Source: Candidatus Scatomorpha stercorigallinarum | GTDB taxonomy: Bacteria; Bacillota_A; Clostridia; Oscillospirales; Oscillospiraceae | DNA length: 19,536 nucleotides | NCBI GenBank assembly: GCA_018713375.1 | Contig: DVOV01000012.1 | Coordinates: 1 to 19,536, forward strand | Direction of reading: 5' to 3' | Part shown: piece by piece, positions 6,844 through 13,624 of the stretch | Numbering within the stretch: position 1 is the first letter of the stretch | Layout: each line of letters opens with the position of its first letter | Translations under genes and position numbers: made by a program | The notes under the pieces: generated by a model | What the model was told of the DNA's origin: nothing | What the model saw: the letters and a program-made list of their open reading frames with translations, nothing else | Databases searched by the model: none

Positions 6844-6872
6844 ATTATACATGGACGGCCAGTACCTGTCAA
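6844..6872 (-). promoter_or_regulatory. Perfect consensus sigma-A promoter of the membrane-protein gene
   Basis: Minus strand: TTGACA (6867-6872), 17-base spacer, TATAAT (6844-6849). Both hexamers and the spacing are exact. The start codon is 35 bases downstream of the -10. The -35 is separated by only eight bases from the -35 of the opposing prfB promoter. Confidence 0.88.
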
Positions 6873-6880
6873 GTATGCTA

Positions 6881-6909
6881 TTTACATCTGCGCCGGTTTT
6901 GTATATAAT
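6881..6909 (+). promoter_or_regulatory. Promoter of the prfB-folate operon
   Basis: TTTACA (6881-6886), exactly 17 bases, then TATAAT (6904-6909), 34 bases before the prfB start codon. No other convincing promoter was seen before the small gene, folE, folP or folBK, so this one may drive all five. Confidence 0.82.
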
Positions 6910-6943
6910 ACTGTAGCTACATTTTCGGAAAGCGGTTGAAGAT

Positions 6944-8059
6944 ATGCAAGGTATGCTTGAATTTGAAGACTATAAAGTGAAGCTGAACGCCATCCGGCCC
7001 ACGCTGGACGGCCTGGGCGGCGCGCTGAAGCTGGACGACGCCCGCGCGGAGATCGCCAAACTGGAGGCGGAGAGCAGCGAGGACGGCTTCTGGAGCGACA
7101 TCGAGCGCAGCCAGAAGGTGCAAAAGCGCATGAAGCAGCTGCAGAACAAGGTGGGCGGCTATGAGAAGCTCTGCTCCAAGTGGGACGACCTGATGGCCAT
7201 CTGCGAAATGGCCATCGAGGAGGGCGACGACAGCATGCTCGACGAGCTGCGCGGCGACTACGCCAAGCTGGAGGGCGACCTGGAGGCCATGCGCCTTTCC
7301 ACGCTGCTCAGCGGCGAATACGACGCCAACAACGCCATCCTCACCATCCACCCCGGCGCGGGCGGCACGGAGGCGCAGGACTGGGCGCAGATGCTCTACC
7401 GCATGTACACGCGCTGGGCCGAGCGCCACGGCTACACCTACACCCTGCTCGACTGGCAGGACGGCGAGGAGGCCGGCATCAAGAGCGCCTCCATCAAGAT
7501 CGAGGGCGAAAACGCCTACGGCTTCCTCAAGAGCGAGCACGGCGTGCACCGCCTGGTGCGCATCTCCCCCTTCGACGCCTCCGGCCGCCGGCAGACGAGC
7601 TTCGCCGCCGTGGAGGTGATGCCCGAGATCACGGACACGGGCGAGATCGAGCTGCGCGACGAGGATATCAAGATGGACGTGTTCCGCTCCTCCGGCGCGG
7701 GCGGGCAGAAGGTCAACAAGACCAGCTCCGCCGTGCGCCTGACGCACCTGCCCACGGGCATCGTCGTCTCCAGCCAGGTGGAGCGCAGCCACTTCCAGAA
7801 CCTTGAGAACTGCAAGGAGATGCTGCGCGCCAAGCTGGCGGAGATCAAGGAGCGCGAGCACCTGGAGAAGATCAGCGACATCAAGGGCGTGCAGATGAAG
7901 ATAGACTTCGGCAGCGCCATCCGCAGCTATGTGTTCATGCCCTACACGCTGGCCAAGGACGCCCGCACGGGCTTTGAAAACGGCAACATCAACGCCGTCA
8001 TGGACGGCGACATCGACGGCTTTATCAACGCCTTCCTGGCCATGAAGGCCGGGAACTGA
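6944..8059 (+). CDS. prfB: Peptide chain release factor 2 (RF2), no programmed frameshift
   Basis: Releases finished polypeptides at UGA and UAA codons. The 371-residue protein carries the codon-recognition motif SPF (208-210, in RISPFDASGRRQTSF) and the catalytic GGQ (253-255, in SSGAGGQKVNKTSS), which place it as RF2 rather than RF1 (PxT). The N-terminal coiled region is intact. In many bacteria an in-frame UGA near codon 25 forces an autoregulatory +1 shift. Here the frame reads straight through (GLGGALKLDDAR), and no CUUUGA-like site is visible. The start is taken at 6944; the ribosome site is weak (GGTTGAAG), and an ATG three codons later (MLEFEDYK) is an alternative. Confidence 0.95.
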   Translation: MQGMLEFEDYKVKLNAIRPTLDGLGGALKLDDARAEIAKLEAESSEDGFWSDIERSQKVQKRMKQLQNKVGGYEKLCSKWDDLMAICEMAIEEGDDSMLDELRGDYAKLEGDLEAMRLSTLLSGEYDANNAILTIHPGAGGTEAQDWAQMLYRMYTRWAERHGYTYTLLDWQDGEEAGIKSASIKIEGENAYGFLKSEHGVHRLVRISPFDASGRRQTSFAAVEVMPEITDTGEIELRDEDIKMDVFRSSGAGGQKVNKTSSAVRLTHLPTGIVVSSQVERSHFQNLENCKEMLRAKLAEIKEREHLEKISDIKGVQMKIDFGSAIRSYVFMPYTLAKDARTGFENGNINAVMDGDIDGFINAFLAMKAGN

Positions 8060-8094
8060 GCGCAGGTACAAGGCCAAAAAGGAGGCGGCGGCAT

Positions 8095-8304
8095 ATGAAA
8101 CGGGCACTGCTGAGGGCGCTGGCGCTGCTGCTCGCGCTGGCGGCGATGTTCCTCGGCGGCAGCGTGCGCGCCATGCCGCCGATCATCGACCCCGCCACCC
8201 TGCCCACGCGCAGCCCCTCCATGTCCGCCATGCCGGCGGAGGGGGACGCCCCCTCTGCTGAGGGCGGCGTGCTGCCGGGCGCGGAGGCGCCGGCGGAGGG
8301 CTGA
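8095..8304 (+). CDS. Small secreted Ala/Pro-rich peptide, unknown function
   Basis: A 69-residue open frame with a clear signal peptide: basic MKRALLRA, a hydrophobic leucine/alanine core and a likely cleavage after VRA (about residue 26). The mature part of about 43 residues starts [11 protein letters not shown] and is rich in Pro, Ala, Glu and Gly, with no cysteine. The case for a real gene is the strong AAAAAGGAGG site nine bases before the ATG, the fit between prfB (35-base gap) and folE (32-base gap), and the classic export signal. It was not matched to a family. It may be an exported peptide or a fast-evolving leaderless remnant. Being short and compositionally biased, it could still be spurious. 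Confidence 0.65.
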   Translation: MKRALLRALALLLALAAMFLGGSVRAMPPIIDPATLPTRSPSMSAMPAEGDAPSAEGGVLPGAEAPAEG

Positions 8305-8336
8305 GCAGGAGTTTTTTAGCGCTGCCAGGAGGCAAA

Positions 8337-8891
8337 ATGGACGAAGGAAAGATCAAGGAGGCCGCGCGCCTCTTTCTGGAAGGTATCGGCGAGGACCCCG
8401 CGCGCGAGGGCCTGCTGCAAACGCCGGAGCGCATCGCGCGCATGTGCCATGAGCTCTTCGCGGGCTATACGGCCTCGGCGGAGGAGCATCTGGCCACGCG
8501 CTTCGCCGCCCCCGGCGGCGGCATCGTGGTGGAGCGGGACATCCGCTTTTACAGCGTCTGCGAGCACCACCTGCTGCCCTTTTTCGGGCGGGCGGCCATC
8601 GCCTATCTCCCGCAGGGTGAGGTCGTGGGGCTGAGCAAGCTGGCCCGCACGGTGGAGGTGTTCGCCCGCCGGCTGCAGCTGCAGGAGCGGCTCACCGCCC
8701 AGGTTGCGGACGCGGTGGCGCAGTCCATCTCGCCCCGCGGCGTGCTGGTGGTGACGGAGGCGGAGCACCTGTGCATGACCATGCGCGGCGTGGCCAAGCC
8801 CGGCTCCACCACGCTCAGCGTGGCCGCCCGCGGCGAATTCGAGACGGACGGCGCGCTGCGCGCGGACGCCCTGCGGCTGCTGGGGCTGTGA
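8337..8891 (+). CDS. folE: GTP cyclohydrolase I
   Basis: Converts GTP to 7,8-dihydroneopterin triphosphate, the first step of folate synthesis. The 184-residue protein has the zinc and active-site block [12 protein letters not shown] (73-84; Cys75, His78), the second zinc cysteine in HLCMTMRGV (Cys146), and the GVAKPGSTT segment (151-159). Its length is typical of bacterial FolE. AGGAGG lies four bases before the ATG. One base separates its TGA from the folP start, and the order folE-folP-folBK forms a compact folate operon behind prfB. Confidence 0.96.
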   Translation: MDEGKIKEAARLFLEGIGEDPAREGLLQTPERIARMCHELFAGYTASAEEHLATRFAAPGGGIVVERDIRFYSVCEHHLLPFFGRAAIAYLPQGEVVGLSKLARTVEVFARRLQLQERLTAQVADAVAQSISPRGVLVVTEAEHLCMTMRGVAKPGSTTLSVAARGEFETDGALRADALRLLGL

Positions 8892-8892
8892 G

Positions 8893-9714
8893 ATGAAGAT
8901 AGGCGAACGCGAATTTGACACCGGCAGCGGCTGCTATGTGATGGGTATACTGAACGTGACGCCCGACTCGTTTTCCGACGGCGGGCGTCACGCCTCTTTG
9001 GGCGCCGCCGTGGGGCACGCCCTGCGCATGCTCGGCGAGGGGGCGGACATCATCGACATCGGCGGCGAGTCCACGCGCCCGGGCTACGCGCCCGTGGACG
9101 CCGCGGAGGAGATACGCCGCGTCGTGCCGGTGGTGGAGGCGCTCCGCGCCGTGTCTGGCGCGCCCATATCCGTGGACACCACCAAGGCCGCGGTGGCGGA
9201 GGCCGCCCTCGCCGCCGGGGCGGATATGATAAACGACGTGAGCGCCCTGCGCGCAGATCCCCGGATGGCCGCCGTTATCGCCGCGCACGGCGCGGCCTGC
9301 TGCCTGATGCACAGCGAGAGCGCGCCGGAGGGCGGGGGCTTCATGCCGGCGATGAAAGAGTCGCTGCTGCGCAGCGTGGACGCCGCGCTCACAGCGGGCG
9401 TGCGCCCGGACGGGATCGTGCTCGACCCCGGCGTGGGCTTCGCCAAAAACGACGCGCAGAACCTCGCCGCCGTCGGCCGGCTGGGCGAGCTGCGCGCGCT
9501 GGGCTATCCCGTGCTGCTGGGCGTCTCGCGCAAGTCCGTCATCGGGCGCACGCTGGGCCTGCCGGTGGACGGGCGGCTGGAGGGCACGATAGCCCTCAAC
9601 GTCGCCGGGGCGCTGCGCGGGGCCAGCTTTTTCCGCGTACACGACGTAAAGGAGAACGCGCGCGCGCTGCGCATGGCGCGCGCCGTCATGATGGAGGGCA
9701 GGCAGGATGGATGA
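8893..9714 (+). CDS. folP: Dihydropteroate synthase
   Basis: Joins hydroxymethyl-dihydropterin pyrophosphate with p-aminobenzoate to give 7,8-dihydropteroate; this is the sulfonamide target. The 273-residue TIM-barrel protein shows MGILNVTPDSFSDGG (17-31), IDIGGESTRPG (54-64), SVDTTKAAV (93-101), MINDVSALR (112-120), LDPGVGFAKN (177-186), GVSRKSVIG (210-218) and RVHDV (248-252). The usual LMHM after the fourth strand is LMHS here, followed by a variable Gly-rich loop. Its end overlaps the folB-folK start by eight bases, which suggests coupled translation. Confidence 0.96.
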   Translation: MKIGEREFDTGSGCYVMGILNVTPDSFSDGGRHASLGAAVGHALRMLGEGADIIDIGGESTRPGYAPVDAAEEIRRVVPVVEALRAVSGAPISVDTTKAAVAEAALAAGADMINDVSALRADPRMAAVIAAHGAACCLMHSESAPEGGGFMPAMKESLLRSVDAALTAGVRPDGIVLDPGVGFAKNDAQNLAAVGRLGELRALGYPVLLGVSRKSVIGRTLGLPVDGRLEGTIALNVAGALRGASFFRVHDVKENARALRMARAVMMEGRQDG

Positions 9715-10516
9715 GATACGTATACGCGACCTCACGGTGTTCGCCAGGCACGGCGTGCTGCCGGAGGAGACGGCGCTGGGGCAGAAATTCCTGCTCTCCA
9801 TGACGCTGCGGCGGCCGCTGCGCCGCGCGGCGCTGACGGGCGAACTGTCCCTTTCGGTAAACTACGCCGAGGCCTGCGCCTTCGCCACGCAGTTCATGCA
9901 GGAGCACACCTACGCGCTCATCGAGTCCGCCGCGGAGGCTCTGGCCGCCGCGCTGCTGGAACGCTATGACATCTGCTCCGTGGCCGTGGAGCTGAAAAAG
10001 CCCTGGGCGCCCATCGGCCTGCCGCTGGAGGGCGTCTCCGTGTACATCGAGCGCTCGTGGCACACGGCCTATATCGCCCTCGGCTCCAACCTCGGGGACC
10101 GGGAGGGCTATCTGCGCTCGGCGGTGGAGGCCCTGCGCACGGCGGAGGGCTGCCGCGTGCAGCGCGTGTCCTCCTTTATCGTCACGCCCCCCTACGGCGG
10201 CGTGGAACAGGGGGATTTCCTCAACGGCTGCCTGGAGCTGCGCACGCGCCTGGAGCCCATGGAGCTGCTGGAGCTGCTGCACGGCATCGAATCCGCCGCC
10301 GGCCGCGAGCGGCTCGTCCACTGGGGCCCGCGCACGCTCGACCTCGACATCCTCTTCTACGACGGCCTTGTGCTGGACAGCAGCGAGCTCACCATCCCCC
10401 ACCCGGACATGGCCAATCGGGCCTTCGTCCTCGTCCCATTGAGCGAGCTCGTGCCCCAGCTCCGCCACCCCCTGACCAAAAAGACCGTCCGGCAGATGCT
10501 GGACGAGCTGAAATAA
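9707..10516 (+). CDS. Dihydroneopterin aldolase / HPPK fusion (FolB-FolK)
   Basis: A 269-residue bifunctional enzyme. The FolB part (about 3-116) cleaves dihydroneopterin and shows FARHGVLPEE (12-21) and the catalytic-lysine segment ELKKPWAPI (95-103). The FolK part (about 120-247) pyrophosphorylates hydroxymethyl-dihydropterin and shows IALGSNLGDR (123-132), the magnesium-binding WGPRTLDLDIL (206-216; Asp212, Asp214) and IPHPDM (230-235). The junction is short, with no added linker. Together with FolE and FolP it completes the pterin branch except for the dihydroneopterin triphosphate dephosphorylation step, for which no gene is seen. A terminator follows within a few bases. Confidence 0.95.
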   Translation: MDEIRIRDLTVFARHGVLPEETALGQKFLLSMTLRRPLRRAALTGELSLSVNYAEACAFATQFMQEHTYALIESAAEALAAALLERYDICSVAVELKKPWAPIGLPLEGVSVYIERSWHTAYIALGSNLGDREGYLRSAVEALRTAEGCRVQRVSSFIVTPPYGGVEQGDFLNGCLELRTRLEPMELLELLHGIESAAGRERLVHWGPRTLDLDILFYDGLVLDSSELTIPHPDMANRAFVLVPLSELVPQLRHPLTKKTVRQMLDELK

Positions 10517-10550
10517 AAAACAGCCGCGCCCGGGCGCGGCTGATTTTTAT
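10515..10550. terminator. Bidirectional terminator after folBK
   Basis: A perfect 22-base palindrome CAGCCGCGCCC/GGGCGCGGCTG (10521-10542) is preceded by AAAAAA and followed by ATTTTTAT. It therefore works as an intrinsic terminator for the folate operon and, read from the other side, also presents a six-T tail for the minus-strand genes. Confidence 0.9.
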
Positions 10551-10633
10551 AAAACGACGGTATTGAAGAAAAATTGATATCATTTTTCCCGGGGCTCCGC
10601 CTCGGAAAAAATACTTTACGCGCAGTGAACGTG

Positions 10634-10751
10634 CGCCCGCCAGTCCGCAGACTGGCGGGCGTGCGCTGAACGGAGCGCCTGCCATCGCGCGGCCGGAGGC
10701 CGCGCGGGGCATTTGGCATGGAATGCCGCCGGCTTTGCCGGCGGCATTCCA
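10634..10751. repeat. Cluster of three strong perfect hairpins in an intergenic gap
   Basis: Three perfect stem-loops stand in a row: 12 bp at 10634-10661 (loop CGCA), 9 bp at 10686-10706 (loop GGA), and 15 bp at 10719-10751 (loop TTT). None has a T-run, so they are not standard terminators. The first is flanked by similar words (GCAGTGAACG, GCTGAACGGAGCG). They fill the gap between the folBK terminator and the 3' end of the Pro/Thr-rich gene, and could stabilise its mRNA end or be a small palindromic repeat. The rest of 10551-10757 holds nothing I can name. Confidence 0.6.
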
Positions 10752-10757
10752 GCCAGC

Positions 10758-11402
10758 TCACCCTATTGTGCCGCTGGCCGTTATGTACTCCAGCTCCTCG
10801 CCGCCGTAGCTGCCCTGGAAGTGCCAGCTGAGCTCCGCCTGCGCGGGCAGGATGGAGCCGTCGATGACGGCCTCCAGCGTCCCCAGGACGCTCGTGCCCT
10901 GGCCGGGGCCGGCGAAGTCCACCGCCTCGGTGTCGAACTCAAAGGTCTCGCCGCCGAGCGTGAGCGCGGCGCCCTTCCAGATCTCGCGCGTCTGCAAACT
11001 GTAGCTCTCCGCGCTGAGCGTGAGCGAAAGGCGCGTCTCCGCTCCCGAGCCGCTCAGCGACCAGTCCGCGACGATCTCCAGGCCCGTGCCGGTGTCCGAG
11101 CGGAAGCTGCCGCTGCGCGCCGGCTCCGGCGTGGGCTCCGCGCTGGGCTCGGGGCTCGGCGTGGGGCTGGGCGTGGGTTCCGGCGTGGGGGTCGGCTCCG
11201 GGGCCGGTGTGGGCGTGGCCTCCTCGGTGGGCGTGGGCGTGGGCGCGGGCTCTGTGCTCTCCTGCGCCGGGGGCGTGGGCGTCTCCTCCGCCTCGCCGCC
11301 GCCCTGGCGTATCACCACCACGAGGGCGATGACGATCATTATCAGTATCAGCAGGGCGACGATCGCGCCCGCCGGGTTTCTCTTTCTTCCGTTAGATGCC
11401 AT
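10758..11402 (-). CDS. Membrane-anchored Pro/Thr-rich protein, unknown function
   Basis: The 214-residue protein has a basic cytoplasmic start (MASNGRKRNP), one transmembrane helix (about 11-32), and an outside part. The outside part begins with a ~60-residue linker made almost entirely of Pro, Thr, Glu and Ser in PTP/PEP repeats, followed by about 115 residues of alternating polar and hydrophobic residues (LSLTLSAESYSLQ, ALTLGGETFEFDTEAVDF) that look like an Ig-like beta domain. The linker would carry that domain through the cell wall. The ATG at 11402 is chosen over an in-frame GTG nine bases earlier because TGAGGT lies seven bases before it. No known family was recognised. It follows the YwaF-like gene by 38 bases. 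Confidence 0.8.
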   Translation of the reverse strand: MASNGRKRNPAGAIVALLILIMIVIALVVVIRQGGGEAEETPTPPAQESTEPAPTPTPTEEATPTPAPEPTPTPEPTPSPTPSPEPSAEPTPEPARSGSFRSDTGTGLEIVADWSLSGSGAETRLSLTLSAESYSLQTREIWKGAALTLGGETFEFDTEAVDFAGPGQGTSVLGTLEAVIDGSILPAQAELSWHFQGSYGGEELEYITASGTIG

Positions 11403-11434
11403 ATACCTCACCTCAAATTCGGCGTTATGCCGCC

Positions 11435-11440
11435 ATTATA
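11435..11440 (-). promoter_or_regulatory. Possible -10 box before the Pro/Thr-rich gene
   Basis: A perfect TATAAT on the minus strand lies 32 bases before the ATG, but the -35 position (CCGCTT, inside the end of the upstream gene) is poor. It is at most a secondary promoter in addition to read-through from the YwaF-like gene. Confidence 0.35.
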
Positions 11441-12253
11441 CTATATATGACGCGCGGAAGCGGCAAAAAGTTTCTCCCCGCGCGCGGGATTTTTCGCCCG
11501 GCGGAAAACGGGGATATAGAGCAGCGCCACCAGCAGCGCGGCCAGCGCGCCCAGCGCCAGGACGTAAACGTACCAGTGCCAGGGCTCCGTCAGGCGGATG
11601 AAGTCCACCGGCGGGGCGAAGGTGTAGAGGAAGTTCGTCGTGTACTCCACGCTCAGCAGCTCGCCGGCGCTGTACACCGGCACGGCGAAGGCGCTGTTGA
11701 GGTAAAAGGAAACGAAGCCCGCGGCCACGACGATGGCCATGGTGCGCAGGTAGTGCCGCGGCCGCAGCTCCACCTCCCGCGAGAGGGGGATGTAGAGCCC
11801 CAGTACCACCAGCATCGTGTGGTAGAGGAAATACTGGTACGTCAGCGGGCGCAGAAAGGCCTCGGCGAAGTCCGCGCTGCTGCCGAAGGTGGTGGCGATT
11901 ACAATGGCCATCAGCGCGCCGATCAGGCAGCTGGGGTACATGAAGGCCAGCACCGCCGTGCGCGCCGGGCCGTCCTTGGCGTACCGCGCGTAGAAGATGA
12001 GCGCGATCTGCGCCGAGCATAGGTGGAATGGCAGGTGGGCGAGCTCCAGGTAGGGATAAAACCGGCTGCCGTCCGCCGAGGGGACGAGCTCGATCACGCT
12101 GAGGATCTTCACGACCTCAGATACCACGCAGCCGGCGCAGGCCCAGCCCAGCACGCGCCGCAGCGGCGGCTTATGGCGGCGGAGATACGCCGCCGCCAGC
12201 GCTGCAAGCAGCGCGCAGATGCCGAGCCATATGAAGTGATACACACCGAACAT
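11441..12253 (-). CDS. YwaF/TMEM164-family integral membrane protein
   Basis: The 270-residue protein has about seven hydrophobic helices spread over its whole length, and the motif LPFHLCS (74-80) in the third segment, characteristic of the TIGR02206/YwaF family related to eukaryotic TMEM164. The tail after the last helix is short and basic. TMEM164 is reported to act as an acyltransferase in ether-lipid synthesis; for the bacterial members function is unsettled, so only the family is claimed. GGAGG lies nine bases before the ATG, and the gene has its own good promoter. The Pro/Thr-rich protein gene follows closely, and the two are likely co-expressed at the cell envelope. Confidence 0.85.
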   Translation of the reverse strand: MFGVYHFIWLGICALLAALAAAYLRRHKPPLRRVLGWACAGCVVSEVVKILSVIELVPSADGSRFYPYLELAHLPFHLCSAQIALIFYARYAKDGPARTAVLAFMYPSCLIGALMAIVIATTFGSSADFAEAFLRPLTYQYFLYHTMLVVLGLYIPLSREVELRPRHYLRTMAIVVAAGFVSFYLNSAFAVPVYSAGELLSVEYTTNFLYTFAPPVDFIRLTEPWHWYVYVLALGALAALLVALLYIPVFRRAKNPARGEKLFAASARHI

Positions 12254-12284
12254 GCCGATCCGCCTCCCGCCATATCACGACCTG

Positions 12285-12313
12285 ATTCTACACAAGCCGC
12301 CGCCGGATGTCAA
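12285..12313 (-). promoter_or_regulatory. Promoter of the YwaF-like gene
   Basis: Minus strand: TTGACA (12308-12313), 17-base spacer, TAGAAT (12285-12290), 31 bases before the start codon. It diverges from the oxidoreductase promoter, with 21 bases between the two -35 boxes. Confidence 0.85.
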
Positions 12314-12334
12314 CGCCCGCGCGGCAAACAGCCG

Positions 12335-12363
12335 TTGCAAAGCCGCCGCGGACAGCTTATAAT
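12335..12363 (+). promoter_or_regulatory. Promoter of the flavoprotein operon
   Basis: TTGCAA (12335-12340), 17-base spacer, TATAAT (12358-12363), 49 bases before the ATG of the first flavoprotein gene, which has AAAGGAG six bases upstream. No operator-like palindrome stands out between this promoter and the start. Confidence 0.82.
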
Positions 12364-12412
12364 CAGGGCGTACGCATGTGAAAACACTCGGCTTTTTTGA
12401 AAGGAGCTTTTC

Positions 12413-13624
12413 ATGAGGGCGATCATCATCGGCGCGGGGGCCTCCGGCATGGCTGCGGCGCTCACCGCCGCCAGGCGCGGCCACATGGTCACGCTGCTCG
12501 AGCGCCAGGCGCGCGCCGGGCGCAAGCTGATGGCCACCGGCAACGGCCGCTGCAACCTGACCAACACCAACGCCTCCCCCGAGCACTACCACGGCACGGA
12601 CGTGTCCTTCATGCGCCGGGCGATGGAGGCGCTGCCGCCGCAGGAGGCGCTGAAGTTCTTCCGCGGCATCGGCCTGCTCACCGTGGAGGAGAGCGGCGGG
12701 CGCGTCTATCCCCTCTCCAACAGCGCCAACAGCGTGGTGGACGTGCTGCGCTTCGCGCTGGAGGCCGCCGGCGTACAGCTTATTGCCGGCGACCGCGCGC
12801 GGGAGATATATAGGGACGGGGACGGCTTCACCGTGGCCACCGAGAGCGGCGCGCGGCACCGGGCGGACGCCGTGGTCGTCGCCTGCGGCGGCCTCGCCGG
12901 TGAAAAGCTCGGCGGCGGGCGCGACGGGTATGAGCTTTTGAAGTCCCTCGGGCACACGCGCACGGCCCTGCGCCCCGCGCTGGTGCAGATAACCACCGCG
13001 CCGGAGTACCCGCGCGCGCTCAAGGGCATCAAGGCCGACTGCCGGCTGACGCTGCGCGCCGCCGGCCGCGTGCTGGACACGGCGGAGGGCGAGGTGCTGT
13101 TCACGGAGACGGGCGTCTCCGGCCCGGCGGCCTTCGACCTTTCGCGCTCCGTCTCCGCCGCCGGGGACGAGCCGATGGAATTGCAGCTGGACCTGCTGCG
13201 CGGCTACCCCCTGGCCGCCGTGCTGGGGCATTTGCAGTCCCGCCGCGAGGCCGCGCCGGACATCCCCGCCGCGGAGCTCTTCACGGGCGCGCTGCACAAC
13301 CGCCTGGGGCGCATGGTGGTGAGATACGCCGCGCTCGAGCCCGCGAAGCCCCTCGCCTCCCTGGCGGACGCCGAGCTCAGCCGCGCCGCGGCCAGCGCCA
13401 AGTGCTTCGTGCTGCCCGTGCGCGGCACGGAGGGCTTCGCCAACGCGCAGGTCACCGCCGGCGGCATCAAAACGGCGGAATTCGACCCCAAGACGCTGGA
13501 GAGCCGCCTGGTCCCCGGCCTTTTCGCCTGCGGCGAGGTGCTGGACATAGATGGCGACTGCGGCGGCTATAACCTCCAGTGGGCCTGGGCCAGCGGCTGC
13601 CTGGCCGGGAGGCTGGGCTCATGA
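12413..13624 (+). CDS. HI0933/BaiN-family FAD-dependent oxidoreductase
   Basis: Cytoplasmic flavoprotein of 403 residues. It opens with the FAD-binding loop IIIGAGASGMAAA (4-16) and Glu30, then the family block GRKLMATGNGRCNLTN (36-51). It ends with the conserved GEVLDIDGDCGGYNLQWA (374-391) after an AQVTAGGI segment, the hallmark of the HI0933-like family. One member, BaiN of Clostridium scindens, is linked to bile-acid reduction, but most members are uncharacterised, so no substrate is given. Its TGA overlaps the ATG of the next flavoprotein gene. Confidence 0.92.
   Translation: MRAIIIGAGASGMAAALTAARRGHMVTLLERQARAGRKLMATGNGRCNLTNTNASPEHYHGTDVSFMRRAMEALPPQEALKFFRGIGLLTVEESGGRVYPLSNSANSVVDVLRFALEAAGVQLIAGDRAREIYRDGDGFTVATESGARHRADAVVVACGGLAGEKLGGGRDGYELLKSLGHTRTALRPALVQITTAPEYPRALKGIKADCRLTLRAAGRVLDTAEGEVLFTETGVSGPAAFDLSRSVSAAGDEPMELQLDLLRGYPLAAVLGHLQSRREAAPDIPAAELFTGALHNRLGRMVVRYAALEPAKPLASLADAELSRAAASAKCFVLPVRGTEGFANAQVTAGGIKTAEFDPKTLESRLVPGLFACGEVLDIDGDCGGYNLQWAWASGCLAGRLGS

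Noticed and set aside
11100..11290. Short GC-rich tandem-like repeat
   Set aside because: It is the coding sequence of the Pro/Thr/Glu linker of the membrane-anchored protein; it has no regular unit and is not a CRISPR array.
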